A DNA stretch of 64,000 bases from Pseudomonas mucidolens (GCF_900106045.1 NZ_LT629802.1:2666001-2730000), one strand, 5' to 3'; shown: positions 45,629-55,740, counted from the stretch's first letter. Translations and numbers: made by a program. Notes: a model not told the origin generated them from the sequence alone.

Positions 45629-46378
45629 TCAAATCCCGACGTGCTGCCCACTCCAGCGCCCCGCTTCACGGCGCGCGAGCACCAGCCCTTCGCCGACGCC
45701 AGGTGCTGCCGCGAGCAAACCACCGCGCTCGCACCAGACTGCGCTGCGCCCGGCACACCGCCAGCCACCGGAAGGGCCGCCGTGGTTGGCCATGAGCACC
45801 ATCATTGTGTGCTCGGCGGCATATCCCTGGAGCAAAGCAGTGTCCGCCGCGTAACCACCTTCGCTGATCAAAACGCCAGCGGCATACACCGTGGCCCCCA
45901 ACGCAGCCGCGGCACGCGGGTGACTGGCGTGGGAAAAGTCGGCGCATACGGCGAGTGCGATCCGCTCATCCCCCCACATCAATGCCGCACCGCCCGCGCC
46001 TGGGGCGAACACGGCCTCCTCGCCCGGGTGCAGATGCTGTTTGCTATAGACCGCCAACGAGCCGTCCGCCGCCATCACCAGCGCACCAATCAACACCTGC
46101 GGTGCCGATGACAGGCGGATCGGCATGCCGACCACCGCTGTCAGGCGCAATTCGCGGGCCAGCTCCCGCAGGGGCGTCAATACAGCATCGTCTGGCGCGA
46201 TCGCCAGTTCGGTTGCCAATGACGGCTCATACCCGGTCAGCGACAGCTCGGGAAATACCAGTAGTTGCACGCCGTGCTCGGCCGCCACGCGCATGAGCAC
46301 CCGATGACGGGCGATATTCTCGGGCAGGTCGCCGGCGATGGAAACAGTTTGAGCGGCAGCAAGGGTCAAGGCGGTCAT
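45629..46378 (-). CDS. Carbon-nitrogen hydrolase (nitrilase superfamily)
   Basis: A 249-residue member of the nitrilase superfamily. The catalytic Glu is in LLVFPELSLTGYEP, the Lys in YSKQHLHPGEEAVFAPG, and the Cys in IALAVCADFSHASHP. It hydrolyses a non-peptide C-N bond. ATG 46378 gives the normal family N-terminus (TALTLAAAQTVSIAGDL); the open frame upstream is not conserved-looking. It is divergent from the aroF leader region and followed by the GNAT gene. Substrate unknown. Confidence 0.88.
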   Translation of the reverse strand: MTALTLAAAQTVSIAGDLPENIARHRVLMRVAAEHGVQLLVFPELSLTGYEPSLATELAIAPDDAVLTPLRELARELRLTAVVGMPIRLSSAPQVLIGALVMAADGSLAVYSKQHLHPGEEAVFAPGAGGAALMWGDERIALAVCADFSHASHPRAAAALGATVYAAGVLISEGGYAADTALLQGYAAEHTMMVLMANHGGPSGGWRCAGRSAVWCERGGLLAAAPGVGEGLVLARREAGRWSGQHVGI

Positions 46379-46524
46379 CGTCGCGTCCGGGCAATCATCA
46401 GGGTGAGTTCGCGCAGCATATCGGCAGTTGCCCATAGCGGTAAGTACCCGCCGATGATAGAAATTACTGATTGAATCCTCCAGCACGCCTCTAGTAAGCT
46501 GCACCCATCATTTGGAGAAACACC

Positions 46525-46659
46525 ATGTCGCAACTCACCTTGATCCAGGCTTGCCCCAGCACCAACGCTCAGCGTTCGGTCGTGGCTACCCGTGTGAACG
46601 GTTTGAGCGCACTGGTCAGTTTTTATTTTGGGTATTGGTTTAGCCACTGGCGCGCCTGA
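46525..46659 (+). CDS. Aromatic-rich leader peptide upstream of DAHP synthase
   Basis: A 44-residue frame behind GGAG, ending SALVSFYFGYWFSHWRA. Residues 33-42 hold seven Phe, Tyr or Trp codons out of ten. A GC-rich terminator follows 51 bp after the stop and the DAHP synthase gene follows that. This is the layout of a ribosome-stalling attenuator that senses aromatic amino-acyl-tRNA. Confidence 0.75.
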   Translation: MSQLTLIQACPSTNAQRSVVATRVNGLSALVSFYFGYWFSHWRA

Positions 46660-46710
46660 TACCTGAAATCGGCGCCCACTACTCAAGGGTCGCCTACCAG
46701 AGAAATCTAA

Positions 46711-46750
46711 CCCCCGGTCGGCTCCCCGACCGGGGGTTTTGTTTTTTAAG
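46711..46750 (+). terminator. Attenuator terminator before the DAHP synthase gene
   Basis: The hairpin CCCCCGGTCGG / CCGACCGGGGG with a CTCC loop is followed by TTTTGTTTTTT. It lies between the aromatic leader peptide and a second leader-like frame, consistent with attenuation of aroF. Confidence 0.85.
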
Positions 46751-46795
46751 CCCGTTTTTTTTCGCTACAGATCGAATACTTAAAGGAATCAACCC

Positions 46796-46948
46796 ATGAA
46801 CTACGCCACCTATTACCGCTACGACACCTGCACCGCCTGGCGATTTAGCAAGCTCCGCTCGGGACAGCCTGCCGCCTCCGATCGGTCACCTATCGGTGGC
46901 AAGCCAACACACGCAGCCAATCCGGCCAATTGTCGAACACCCCAGTAG
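46796..46948 (+). CDS. Second aromatic-rich leader-like frame
   Basis: A 50-residue frame behind AAAGGAA beginning MNYATYYRYDTCTAWRFSKL. Six of the first 17 residues are Tyr, Trp or Phe. The type resembles trpE/aro leader peptides of pseudomonads. It ends 47 bp before aroF. Its own terminator is not obvious, so it may act with the upstream attenuator or set ribosome occupancy near the aroF start. Confidence 0.6.
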   Translation: MNYATYYRYDTCTAWRFSKLRSGQPAASDRSPIGGKPTHAANPANCRTPQ

Positions 46949-46995
46949 GGCTGGCGCGCGGGAATAACCCGCCGTTTGCCCAGGAAGCCTTGAAT

Positions 46996-48084
46996 ATGAA
47001 CTCCTCCATCGCCGCCCTGCCCGTTGCCACCCTGTCCAGCGCCAATGAAACGCTGACCCAGCGCTTGCCCAGCGCCCTTGAGCTCAAACATCAGTTGCCC
47101 CTGAGCCCGTTCCTCACCGAGCAAATCACCGCTCACCGCCAGGCGGTACGCGCCATTCTCAATGGCGAAGACTCCCGCTTGCTGGTCATCGTCGGGCCTT
47201 GTTCGATCCATGATCCCGAGTCCGCCATGGAATACGCGCGCAATCTGAAGAAACTGGCCAATGAGCTCAGTGACCAGATGCTGTTGGTGATCCGCGCCTA
47301 CGTCGAAAAACCCCGCACCACGGTCGGCTGGAAAGGCTTGGCTTACGATCCGCACCTGGACGGCAGCGACGACATGGCCGCCGGCTTGACGCTGTCTCGG
47401 GAACTGATGCGCGAAATGCTGCGTCTTGGCTTGCCCGTTGCCACGGAGCTGCTGCAACCAATGGCGGCTGGCTACTTCGACGACCTGCTCAGTTGGGTCG
47501 CCATCGGCGCCCGCACCACCGAATCGCAGATCCACCGGGAAATGGCCAGCGGCCTCGGCATGCCGGTCGGCTTCAAGAATGGTACCGATGGCGGCGTTGC
47601 CATTGCCTGCGACGCCATGCGCTCGGCCGCCCATCCGCACCGCCACTTCGGCGTAGACAGCCAGGGCCACCCGGCGATCATCCAGACGCCAGGCAACGCC
47701 GATACCCATTTGGTATTGCGCGGCGGTCATCGTGGCCCGAACTACGACCGACACAGCGTTGCCCAAGTGCAGGCCGACCTGGCGAAAAGCAAAGTGGCAC
47801 CGCGGCTCATGGTCGACTGCAGCCATGCCAACAGCGGCAAGGACCCGCTGCGTCAACCCGCGGTCTTCAATGACGTACTGGAGCAGCGCCTGCAAGGTGA
47901 CACCTCGCTGATCGGCATGATGCTGGAAAGCCACCTCTTCGAAGGTTGCCAGCCGTTGAGTTCTTCGATGCGCTACGGCGTCTCGGTCACGGACGGCTGC
48001 CTGGGCTGGAGCGGGACAGAACAGCTACTGCGCGAGGCGGCTCATCGGCTGCGTGGACATCATGGGAACTTTGCCGGGAAATAA
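46996..48084 (+). CDS. 3-deoxy-7-phosphoheptulonate (DAHP) synthase, class I
   Basis: A 362-residue AroF/G/H-type enzyme condensing phosphoenolpyruvate and erythrose 4-phosphate at the entry of the shikimate pathway. Motifs are VIVGPCSIHDPESAMEYA, AYVEKPRTTVGWKGLAYDPH, TELLQPMAAGYFDDLLSWVA, GARTTESQIHRE, RGGHRGPNYD and MVDCSHANSGKD. ATG 46996 follows AGGAAG. It is preceded by two aromatic-rich leaders and an attenuator, so expression should respond to aromatic amino-acid supply. Which paralogue it is (Phe-, Tyr- or Trp-type) is not certain. Confidence 0.93.
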   Translation: MNSSIAALPVATLSSANETLTQRLPSALELKHQLPLSPFLTEQITAHRQAVRAILNGEDSRLLVIVGPCSIHDPESAMEYARNLKKLANELSDQMLLVIRAYVEKPRTTVGWKGLAYDPHLDGSDDMAAGLTLSRELMREMLRLGLPVATELLQPMAAGYFDDLLSWVAIGARTTESQIHREMASGLGMPVGFKNGTDGGVAIACDAMRSAAHPHRHFGVDSQGHPAIIQTPGNADTHLVLRGGHRGPNYDRHSVAQVQADLAKSKVAPRLMVDCSHANSGKDPLRQPAVFNDVLEQRLQGDTSLIGMMLESHLFEGCQPLSSSMRYGVSVTDGCLGWSGTEQLLREAAHRLRGHHGNFAGK

Positions 48085-48133
48085 CCGACTGAATCCGGTA
48101 GGCTCACCTTTTTTATTCAAGGAGTTACCCCTC

Positions 48134-48415
48134 ATGGCCAAAGCCACCGCCCGCCACATCCTGGTTGCCACTGAAGACAAGTGCAACGAACTGAAGGCCC
48201 AAATCGAAGGCGGCGCTGATTTCGCGGAAATCGCCAAAGCCAACTCCAGCTGCCCATCCAGCCGTGACGGCGGCAACCTGGGTTCGTTCGGCCCTGGCCA
48301 GATGGTCAAGGAATTCGACACCGTCGTGTTCAGCGCACCGGTCAACACCGTGCAAGGTCCGGTGAAAACCCAGTTCGGTTATCACCTGCTGGAAGTGACC
48401 AGCCGCCAGGACTGA
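48134..48415 (+). CDS. ppiC: Small parvulin-type peptidyl-prolyl isomerase (PpiC)
   Basis: A 93-residue single-domain parvulin without a signal peptide, so cytoplasmic. Family stretches are TARHILVATEDKCNELKAQI, AKANSSCPSSRDGGNLGSFG, GQMVKEFDTVVFSAPVNTVQ and QFGYHLLEVTSR. GGAG precedes ATG 48134. It lies 49 bp after the DAHP synthase gene. A second, less similar parvulin of the same size is at 62.0 kb. Confidence 0.92.
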   Translation: MAKATARHILVATEDKCNELKAQIEGGADFAEIAKANSSCPSSRDGGNLGSFGPGQMVKEFDTVVFSAPVNTVQGPVKTQFGYHLLEVTSRQD

Positions 48416-48432
48416 TCAAGCCCCCGGCATGA

Positions 48433-48464
48433 CACAACGGCCCGCCTTTTGGTGGGCCGTTGTG
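48433..48464. terminator. Hairpin after ppiC
   Basis: The arms CACAACGGCCC and GGGCCGTTGTG are separated by 10 nt containing TTTT. No long T-run follows, so it may be a weak terminator or an RNA-stabilising hairpin. It separates ppiC from the yejA operon. Confidence 0.6.
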
Positions 48465-48550
48465 CTTGTGTGGCGGCATGGTGACTGGCGGCACGTGCGC
48501 GGTTAGCGTACAAATCCCCTTCCTTCTTCACCCGGCGCTCAAGGTTGATA

Positions 48551-50425
48551 ATGCGACTGGACTTCCTCTGCTCATTTGTCTCGACCCTGCTTTGCTCCAC
48601 CTTGGCCCTGTTGCTGGCGAATACGCCCGCACTGGCAGCGCCACAACCCTCGCTCACCGTCTACGGCGAGCCAGCCAAATACCCCAGCGGCTTCAGCCAC
48701 TTCGACTACGCCAACCCCAAGGCCCCGAAGGGCGGCAGCCTGAAACGCTCGGCCATCGAGATCGGGCGCTTTGATCACGTCCTGCCGTATATCGATAAAG
48801 GCATCGGTGTCTCCCAGATCGACGGCTGGGTGTACTCGCCCCTGGCCCAGCGCTCCCTGGATGAGCCCTACAGCGTCTATGGCCTGGTGGCCGAACAAAT
48901 GGAGCGCGCCGAGGACGGCCTGTCCCTGCGCTTCTATCTCAATCCCAAGGCGCGGTTCGCCGATGGCGAGCCCATCACCGCCGAAGACGTGCGCTACACC
49001 TTCAACCTGCTGATGACCCAGGGCAGCCTGCGTTTTCGCACGCTGTTTGCCGACGTCAAGCACGTCGAGGTAGAAGGCCCGCGCCGAGTGCGTTTTGACT
49101 TCTCCAGCAACCAGAATCGCACCCTGCCTCTGGACCTCGCGACCTTGCCGGTGTTTCCCGAACATTGGTGGAAGACCCGCGACTTCGCCAATGGCGGCGG
49201 TTACGAAGCCCCCTTGGGCAGCGGACCGTATAAAGTCAGCAAGATCAACTCCGGCAGCACCATCACCTTCCAGCGCGATCCCGATTGGTGGGGCAAGGAC
49301 CTGCCCGTCAGCCGTGGCCTGTACAACTTCGATCAACTGAGTCTGGAGTATTTCGGCGACACCGAAGTCGCGCGCCAGGTCCTGCGCGGTGGCGCCTACG
49401 ACTTCAACCGCGAATTCTCGGCCACCGGCTATACCATCGGCTACAACGGCCCGGCCCTGGATGACGGCCGCTTGCAGCGCGCCCACCTGGCCAAAGAAGC
49501 GCCCCAGATAGCCCAGGGCTACGTGTTCAACGTACAGAAGCCGGTGTTCCAGGACCGCCGCGTACGGCGAGCCCTGGCCATGCTCTGGGATTTCGAATGG
49601 GCCAACCGGCAGATGATGCGCAACCTGTACATCCGCCAGCAAAGCTACTTTTCCAACAGCCCGTTGGCGGCCACGCAACTGCCGGATGCCCAGGAACTGG
49701 CGATCCTCGAACCCTTGCGCGGGCAGATTCCCGACGAGGTCTTCACTCAGGTATTCAAGGCGCCGACCACCGACGGCAGCGGCATGATCCGTGACAAACA
49801 GCTGCAAGCCCTGGCCTTGCTGGAAGACGCCGGCTGGAAGCCCAAAGGTGACAAACTGGTGAATGCCGCGGGCGAGCCGCTGGAGTTCACGTTCCTGAAT
49901 GCCCAGAACGGCCTGGAGCGCTTGCTGCTGCCTTACAAGCGCAACCTGGCGCAGATCGGCATTACCCTGAATATCCGCCGCATCGACTCCTCCCAGTACG
50001 TCAACCGGATAATGGCCCGGGACTACGACATGATCGTCACCGGTTTCCCCGTCACCACCTCGCCTGGGATGGAGCTGTACAATTACTTTGGTTCGTCAGC
50101 CGCCTTCGACCCTGGCGCCAACAACTACATCGTCTTGAAAAACCCGGCGGTGGACACGCTGATAACCGGCCTGGTGCGCGCGACCACCCAGGAACAAATG
50201 CTCAGCTATGCCCACGCCCTGGACCGGGTACTGCAATGGAATTATTACTGGATTCCCAATTACTACCCACCAGGCACTTCGGCCGCCTGGTGGAACCGTT
50301 TCGGCCGCCCGGCCATCGAGGCGAGTAATGACGAAGCCCTGGAAACCTGGTGGGAAGTCAGCCCGACGCCACTGACCAACGAACAGATGAAAGCCCGCCT
50401 GAACACACCGCGAGGTGCCCGCTGA
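48551..50425 (+). CDS. yejA: Extracellular peptide-binding protein of the YejABEF transporter
   Basis: A 624-residue SBP family 5 protein with a Sec signal ([20 protein letters not shown]). Family stretches are [59 protein letters not shown] and [20 protein letters not shown]. The length and the four-gene order with two permeases and a double ATPase fit YejABEF, which imports microcin C-type and other oligopeptides. ATG 48551 has AAGG upstream. The stop overlaps the next start by 1 bp. Confidence 0.92.
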   Translation: MRLDFLCSFVSTLLCSTLALLLANTPALAAPQPSLTVYGEPAKYPSGFSHFDYANPKAPKGGSLKRSAIEIGRFDHVLPYIDKGIGVSQIDGWVYSPLAQRSLDEPYSVYGLVAEQMERAEDGLSLRFYLNPKARFADGEPITAEDVRYTFNLLMTQGSLRFRTLFADVKHVEVEGPRRVRFDFSSNQNRTLPLDLATLPVFPEHWWKTRDFANGGGYEAPLGSGPYKVSKINSGSTITFQRDPDWWGKDLPVSRGLYNFDQLSLEYFGDTEVARQVLRGGAYDFNREFSATGYTIGYNGPALDDGRLQRAHLAKEAPQIAQGYVFNVQKPVFQDRRVRRALAMLWDFEWANRQMMRNLYIRQQSYFSNSPLAATQLPDAQELAILEPLRGQIPDEVFTQVFKAPTTDGSGMIRDKQLQALALLEDAGWKPKGDKLVNAAGEPLEFTFLNAQNGLERLLLPYKRNLAQIGITLNIRRIDSSQYVNRIMARDYDMIVTGFPVTTSPGMELYNYFGSSAAFDPGANNYIVLKNPAVDTLITGLVRATTQEQMLSYAHALDRVLQWNYYWIPNYYPPGTSAAWWNRFGRPAIEASNDEALETWWEVSPTPLTNEQMKARLNTPRGAR

Positions 50426-51486
50426 TGTTGGCCTATATCGTGCGCCGCCTGCTGCTGATCATTCCGACCCTGGTGATCATCCTGCTGGTGAATTTCATCA
50501 TCGTCCAGGCCGCACCGGGCGGGCCGGTGGAACAGGCCATCGCCCACCTGCAAGGGATCGGCGGCGGTGGCGTCGGCGCTTCCTCCGGGGACGCGGTCAG
50601 CAATGGCTCACGCGCCAGTCGAGGTCTTGACCCAAAACTGATCAAGGACATCGAAAAACAATACGGCTTCGATAAGTCCGCTCCGGAACGCTTGTGGCTG
50701 ATGCTCAAAAACTACGCCAGGCTGGACTTTGGCGACAGCTTCTTTCGCGGCTCGACGGTAACCGAGCTGATCCTCGAAAAAATGCCGGTGACCATTTCCC
50801 TTGGACTCTGGGCCACGCTCATCACCTACCTGGTCTCGATCCCGCTGGGGATTCGCAAGGCGGTACGCCACGGCAGCAGTTTCGATGTGTGGAGCAGCAC
50901 GGCCATTGTGATTGGCTACGCGATGCCGGCGTTCCTGTTTGCGATGTTCCTGATCGTGGTGTTTGCCGGCGGCACGTCGCTGAACTGGTTTCCGGTGCGC
51001 GGCCTGGTCTCGGAAAACTTCGAGCAGTTGAGCACCGTCGGCAAAATCGCCGACTACTTCTGGCACTTGGTCTTGCCAGTCAGCGCTCTGGTGATCGGCG
51101 GCTTCGCCACCTTGACCATCCTCACTAAAAACTCGTTCCTCAATGAAATCACCCGCCACTACGTGGTCACCGCACGCGCCAAGGGCCTGAGCGAGCGACG
51201 CGTGCTCTACGGCCATGTGTTTCGCAACGCCATGCTGCTGGTGATTTCCGGGATTCCCCAGGCGTTTATCAGTGTGTTTTTCGCAGGTTCCCTGCTGATC
51301 GAGGTGATCTTCTCCCTCGATGGTCTGGGCCGCATGAGTTACGAGGCGGCGGTGTCGCGGGATTATCCGGTGGTGTTCGGCTCGCTGTTTATCTTCACGC
51401 TGTTCGGCCTTTTGATAAAACTGATCGGCGACCTTTGCTACACCCTGGTGGACCCGCGAATCGACTTCGCCGCGAGGAACGCCTGA
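50425..51486 (+). CDS. yejB: YejABEF transporter permease YejB
   Basis: A 353-residue DppB-type permease. The first hydrophobic segment is [20 protein letters not shown]; a long periplasmic stretch rich in Gly and Ser follows ([18 protein letters not shown]). The EAA loop reads [20 protein letters not shown]. The start codon overlaps the yejA stop (TGATG), so translation is coupled, and the next permease begins the same way. Confidence 0.92.
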   Translation: MLAYIVRRLLLIIPTLVIILLVNFIIVQAAPGGPVEQAIAHLQGIGGGGVGASSGDAVSNGSRASRGLDPKLIKDIEKQYGFDKSAPERLWLMLKNYARLDFGDSFFRGSTVTELILEKMPVTISLGLWATLITYLVSIPLGIRKAVRHGSSFDVWSSTAIVIGYAMPAFLFAMFLIVVFAGGTSLNWFPVRGLVSENFEQLSTVGKIADYFWHLVLPVSALVIGGFATLTILTKNSFLNEITRHYVVTARAKGLSERRVLYGHVFRNAMLLVISGIPQAFISVFFAGSLLIEVIFSLDGLGRMSYEAAVSRDYPVVFGSLFIFTLFGLLIKLIGDLCYTLVDPRIDFAARNA

Positions 51487-52508
51487 TGTTCAAGCTATCT
51501 CCCGTGGCGCAACGGCGCTTTGAACGCTTCAAGAAAAACCGCCGTGGCTGGTGGTCGCTGTGGCTGTTTATCGGCCTGTTCACCCTGACCCTGGGTGGCG
51601 AACTGATCGCCAATGACAAGCCCTTGGTCCTCAGCTACCAGGACGAGTTGTATTTCCCGGTGTTCAAGCGCTACACCGAACAACAGTTCGGCGGGCAACT
51701 GCCGTTCCAGGCGGATTACCGCAGTGATTACGTGCAACAACTGATCAAGCACGACGGCGGCTGGATGCTGTTCCCGCCCATTCCCTTCAGCGATGACACA
51801 CCCAATTACGAGTTGACCCGCCCTGCCCCGAGCCCGCCGTCTGCGGTGAACTGGCTGGGCACCGATGATCAGTCGCGCGACGTGATGGCGCGCGTGATCT
51901 TTGGTGCCCGGGTGTCAATTCTGTTTGCGTTGGCCCTGACCGTCATCAGCGCTGCCATCGGCATTACCGCCGGTGCCTTGCAGGGCTATTACGGCGGCTG
52001 GGTCGACTTGCTCGGACAACGGATCCTGGAAGTATGGTCGGGGCTGCCGGTGCTGTACCTGCTGATTATTCTCTCGGGGTTCGTCGAGCCGAATTTCTGG
52101 TGGCTGCTGGGAATCATGGCGCTGTTTTCCTGGCTGGTCCTGGTGGACGTGGTGCGCGCCGAGTTCCTGCGCGGGCGCAACCTGGAATACGTCAAGGCGG
52201 CACGCGCCCTGGGCCTGGGCGACAGCAAGATCATCCGCCGACACATCCTGCCGAACGCCATGACCGCGACCCTGAGCTATTTGCCCTTTATCCTGACCGG
52301 GGCGATTTCCACCCTGAGCGCCCTGGACTTTCTCGGTTTCGGCATGCCGGCGGGCAGCGCCTCCCTGGGCGAGTTGATCGCCCAAGGCAAGCAGAACCTG
52401 CAAGCGCCGTGGCTGGGTCTGACCGCGTTTTTCAGCTTGGCGCTGATCCTGTCATTGTTGGTTTTTATCGGCGAGGCGTTGCGCGATGCCTTCGACCCAC
52501 GTTCATGA
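51486..52508 (+). CDS. yejE: YejABEF transporter permease YejE
   Basis: A 340-residue DppC-type permease. Visible are the cytoplasmic start RRFERFKKNRRGWWSLWLFI, a large periplasmic loop with NYELTRPAPSPPSAVNWLGT, DDQSRDVMARVIFGARVSIL, and the EAA loop KAARALGLGDSKIIRRHILP. The start overlaps the yejB stop by 1 bp. The ATPase gene begins 10 bp further on. Confidence 0.92.
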   Translation: MFKLSPVAQRRFERFKKNRRGWWSLWLFIGLFTLTLGGELIANDKPLVLSYQDELYFPVFKRYTEQQFGGQLPFQADYRSDYVQQLIKHDGGWMLFPPIPFSDDTPNYELTRPAPSPPSAVNWLGTDDQSRDVMARVIFGARVSILFALALTVISAAIGITAGALQGYYGGWVDLLGQRILEVWSGLPVLYLLIILSGFVEPNFWWLLGIMALFSWLVLVDVVRAEFLRGRNLEYVKAARALGLGDSKIIRRHILPNAMTATLSYLPFILTGAISTLSALDFLGFGMPAGSASLGELIAQGKQNLQAPWLGLTAFFSLALILSLLVFIGEALRDAFDPRS

Positions 52509-52518
52509 GTGAATCCGT

Positions 52519-54090
52519 ATGAGCGACAACCTGATCGAGATCCGCGACCTGTGCGTCGCCTTCAACGGCCAGACCGTGGTGCGCAATCTGTGCCTGGACG
52601 TGCGCCCCGGCGAGTGCCTGGCACTGGTGGGTGAGTCGGGTTCAGGCAAATCGGTAACCGCCCATTCGATCCTGCAATTGCTGCCGCAAGCCGGTACGCA
52701 AACCACCGGCTCGATAAAGCATCGCGGCCAGGAATTGATCGGCGCTTCGGCGACCCTCCTGCAAAAGCTGCGCGGCAATCGCATTGCGATGATCTTCCAG
52801 GAGCCGATGACCTCGCTCAACCCCTTGCACAGCATCGAAAAACAGATTGGCGAAACCCTGCTGCTGCACAAGGGCCTCGGCGGCAAAGCCGCGCAAGCAC
52901 GCATCCTCGAGCTGCTGGAACTGGTGGGCATCCAGAAACCCCAGGAACGCCTCAAGGCCTATCCCCACCAGCTCTCGGGCGGCCAGCGTCAGCGGGTGAT
53001 GATCGCCATGGCCCTGGCCTGTGAGCCGCAACTGCTGATTGCCGACGAACCGACCACGGCGCTGGATGTGACGGTGCAGCGCACGATTCTGCTGCTGCTC
53101 AAATCCCTGCAGCAGCGCCTGGGCATGTCGCTGCTGCTGATCAGTCACGACCTTAATCTGGTACGCAGCATTGCTCAGCGGGTGTGCGTGATGCGTGCCG
53201 GGGAAATCGTCGAGCATGCCGACTGCCAAACCCTGTTCAACGCCCCGCAACATCCCTACAGCCGCCTGCTGCTGGATGCCGAACCGGCCGGCGCAGCCCT
53301 GTGCCTGGACGAGCGCGAAACGGTGTTGCAGGTGGATGACCTGAACGTACAATTCCCCCTTGGCGGCGGTTTGTTCCGCAGCAAAACGTACCTGCGCGCA
53401 GTGGACGGTATCAGCCTGAGCCTGCAACGCGGCAAGACCCTGGGCATCGTTGGCGAATCCGGTTCCGGCAAGTCCACCTTGGGCCAGGCGATCCTGCGCC
53501 TGCTGGATTCCAGCGGCGGCATTCGCTTCCAGGGCGAGGCCCTCGACAGCCTGACGCAAAAACAGATGCGCCCGTGGCGCAAGCAGATGCAGGTGGTGTT
53601 CCAGGACCCGTTCGGCAGTCTCAGCCCGCGCATGTCGGTGCACCAGATCATCAGCGAGGGCCTGGAAATCCACGCGCCCTGCAACCTCGAGGAGCGTGAC
53701 GCGCAGGTGATCAAGGTGCTGCAAGACGTCGGTCTCGATCCCGCCAGCCGCCACCGCTATCCTCACGAGTTCTCCGGTGGCCAGCGCCAACGCATCGCCA
53801 TCGCCCGTGCGCTGGTGCTGCGCCCGGCGCTGATACTGCTCGACGAACCTACCTCCGCGCTCGACCGTACGGTGCAAAAGCAGGTGGTGGCGCTGCTGCG
53901 TGAACTCCAGGACAAGTACGGTCTGACCTACCTGTTTATCAGCCATGACCTGGCGGTGGTGCGCGCATTGGCCCACGACCTGATCGTGATCAAGGACGGC
54001 AAGGTGGTGGAACGCGGACCGAGTCGTGACGTGTTCGAATCGCCGCAACATCCCTATACCCAAGAACTCCTCGCCGCCGCCTGCGTGTAG
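52519..54090 (+). CDS. yejF: YejABEF transporter double ATPase YejF
   Basis: A 523-residue protein with two complete nucleotide-binding domains. Domain 1 has Walker [11 protein letters not shown], signature [15 protein letters not shown] and Walker [13 protein letters not shown]. Domain 2 (from about residue 275) has [24 protein letters not shown] and [12 protein letters not shown]. This fused arrangement is typical of YejF. A sigma54-dependent regulator gene starts 15 bp downstream. Confidence 0.94.
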   Translation: MSDNLIEIRDLCVAFNGQTVVRNLCLDVRPGECLALVGESGSGKSVTAHSILQLLPQAGTQTTGSIKHRGQELIGASATLLQKLRGNRIAMIFQEPMTSLNPLHSIEKQIGETLLLHKGLGGKAAQARILELLELVGIQKPQERLKAYPHQLSGGQRQRVMIAMALACEPQLLIADEPTTALDVTVQRTILLLLKSLQQRLGMSLLLISHDLNLVRSIAQRVCVMRAGEIVEHADCQTLFNAPQHPYSRLLLDAEPAGAALCLDERETVLQVDDLNVQFPLGGGLFRSKTYLRAVDGISLSLQRGKTLGIVGESGSGKSTLGQAILRLLDSSGGIRFQGEALDSLTQKQMRPWRKQMQVVFQDPFGSLSPRMSVHQIISEGLEIHAPCNLEERDAQVIKVLQDVGLDPASRHRYPHEFSGGQRQRIAIARALVLRPALILLDEPTSALDRTVQKQVVALLRELQDKYGLTYLFISHDLAVVRALAHDLIVIKDGKVVERGPSRDVFESPQHPYTQELLAAACV

Positions 54091-54104
54091 AACGGACCGC
54101 CGCC

Positions 54105-55502
54105 ATGAACCCGATTGAAAGCCTCAAGGACTACCCGCACGTTCGCGGTCTGGCAATCCAGTCGCTGTTCGAGATCATCGAGCAGTCCAGCGAAGGCACG
54201 GTCATTGTCGACCGCGACGCCAATATTGTCTGGATGAACGAACGCTACGCCAAGCGCTTTGGCCTGCAAAGCGCCGACCAGGCAATCGGCCAGCCGTGTG
54301 AGCAGGTGATCTCCAACAGCCGGTTACGCCAGGTGGTGCGCAGCGACCGGCCAATCCTGCTGGATATCCAGGACACCCCGAAAGGTCCGCTGGTGGTGAT
54401 GCGCCTGCCGATCCACGACGACGCCGGCGCGGTGATCGGAGCGATTGGTTTTGCACTGTTCGATGAGTTGCGCAACCTGTCGCCACTGATCGAACGCTAC
54501 CTGAGCATGCAACAGGAGCTGGCGTCCACGCGCTCGTTACTGCGCTCGCGCCAGAGCAAATACAACTTCGCGCACTTTATCGGTACCAGCGCCGCCAGCC
54601 TGGAAGTCAAACGCCGTGCCCGGCGCAGTGCGAGTGCCGACTCGCCGGTATTGCTGCTGGGGGAAACAGGTACCGGCAAGGAGTTGCTGGCCCAGGCGAT
54701 CCATGGTGCGTCCCCACGCGCCAACAAAGCCTTCGTCAGCATCAACAGTGCCGCGATTCCTAATGATCTGCTCGAGGCCGAATTTTTTGGCACCGCGCCA
54801 GGCGCGTTCACCGGCGCCGACCGCAAGGGGCGCCCCGGTAAACTGCAGATCGCCAAAGGCGGCACGCTGTTTCTTGATGAGATCGGCGACATGCCGTTGC
54901 CATTGCAAAGCAAACTGCTGCGGGTGTTGCAAGAGAAAGAATTTGAACCCGTAGGCTCCAACGAGATGATCCACAGCGATGTGCGAGTGATCGCCGCGAC
55001 ATCCACCGATCTTGAAGCGGCAATCGTGCGCGGCGAGTTTCGCGCAGACTTGTATTACCGCCTCAACGTGCTGCCGATCCAGGCACCGCCACTGCGCGAA
55101 CGTCTGGACGACCTGCCAGCCTTGAGCGAAGCGATTCTCGAGGAACTGCGCAGCCGGCATGAACTGGACAGCGAAGCCTTGGCGCTACTGGCGCAACATG
55201 CCTGGCCGGGGAATATCCGCGAACTGCGCAATGTACTGGAACGGGCAGCGCTGCTCAGTGATGACTTGGTACTGGACGCTCGCCAGATTCGTGCCGCGAT
55301 TGGCACATTAAGCCCGGTGGCGCGCGGTACCGTTGCGTCCGTCGAGGCCGAGACATTCAGCGCGGCACGAGAGCGGTTTGATCGACAGTTGATTACCGCC
55401 GCGTTGAAGCACTGCGAGGGGAACGTGATCGAGGCCGCCAAACGGCTGGGGCTGGGCCGATCGACCCTGTATAAGAAAATGGTTGCGCTGGGCATCGAAT
55501 AG
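54105..55502 (+). CDS. Sigma54-dependent transcriptional activator with PAS domain
   Basis: A 465-residue enhancer-binding protein: PAS at residues 15-120 (GTVIVDRDANIVWMNERYAK), AAA+ domain from about 150, Fis-type HTH at the end (EGNVIEAAKRLGLGRSTLYK). Walker A is GETGTGKELLAQ, the sigma54-contact loop is GAFTGA, and Walker B is LFLDEIGD. No receiver domain is present, so a small molecule may be sensed by PAS. The next promoter downstream has a -24/-12 sequence and duplicated palindromes, making the 3-hydroxybutyrate/acetoacetate genes its likely target. Confidence 0.9.
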   Translation: MNPIESLKDYPHVRGLAIQSLFEIIEQSSEGTVIVDRDANIVWMNERYAKRFGLQSADQAIGQPCEQVISNSRLRQVVRSDRPILLDIQDTPKGPLVVMRLPIHDDAGAVIGAIGFALFDELRNLSPLIERYLSMQQELASTRSLLRSRQSKYNFAHFIGTSAASLEVKRRARRSASADSPVLLLGETGTGKELLAQAIHGASPRANKAFVSINSAAIPNDLLEAEFFGTAPGAFTGADRKGRPGKLQIAKGGTLFLDEIGDMPLPLQSKLLRVLQEKEFEPVGSNEMIHSDVRVIAATSTDLEAAIVRGEFRADLYYRLNVLPIQAPPLRERLDDLPALSEAILEELRSRHELDSEALALLAQHAWPGNIRELRNVLERAALLSDDLVLDARQIRAAIGTLSPVARGTVASVEAETFSAARERFDRQLITAALKHCEGNVIEAAKRLGLGRSTLYKKMVALGIE

Positions 55503-55517
55503 TCTCAATAAAGAGAC
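55502..55517. promoter_or_regulatory. Upstream palindromic activator site 1
   Basis: GTCTCAATAAAGAGAC is a palindrome overlapping the last base of the activator gene. A near copy lies at 55659-55674. The shared form GTCTCA-xTA-xAGAGA, upstream of a sigma54 promoter, suggests an activator binding site. Confidence 0.5.
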
Positions 55518-55544
55518 AAATATCTCATAACCAAGACACTCGAC

Positions 55545-55645
55545 TGTAGGAGCGAGCTTGCTCGCGAAAACCTACAGAACACCGCATGTATCCTGGATGT
55601 ATGCGTCATCGTTAACCACCTTCGCGAGCAAGCTCGCTCCTACAA
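55545..55645. repeat. Pair of inverted REP-like elements
   Basis: TGTAGGAGCGAGCTTGCTCG (with CGAA) starts at 55545 and its inverted copy ends at about 55645. Each unit can form a hairpin and together they make a BIME-like pair common in Pseudomonas intergenic DNA. It sits between the two putative activator sites and could isolate the upstream one. Confidence 0.8.
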
Positions 55646-55658
55646 GAGCCGAGCCATC

Positions 55659-55674
55659 GTCTCATTACAGAGAA
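55659..55674. promoter_or_regulatory. Upstream palindromic activator site 2
   Basis: GTCTCATTACAGAGAA differs from site 1 at only a few bases. Its centre is about 60 bp upstream of the -24 element at 55725, within normal reach of a sigma54 activator. Confidence 0.5.
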
Positions 55675-55724
55675 AAACACTTCTGAAACAATAAAAACAT
55701 CATATATTTCAACAGCTTACGAAT

Positions 55725-55740
55725 TGGCACAATTCCCGCA
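55725..55740 (+). promoter_or_regulatory. Sigma54-type (-24/-12) promoter of the GntP-family gene
   Basis: TGGCAC-AATTC-CCGCA matches the sigma54 layout, with GG at 55726-55727 and GC at 55738-55739 (the required 10-bp gap). It lies 56 bp upstream of the ATG at 55796 and downstream of a sigma54-activator gene. Confidence 0.65.

Noticed and set aside
52642..54063. 473-codon minus-strand open frame
   Set aside because: Antisense shadow of yejF, which has two complete ATPase domains.
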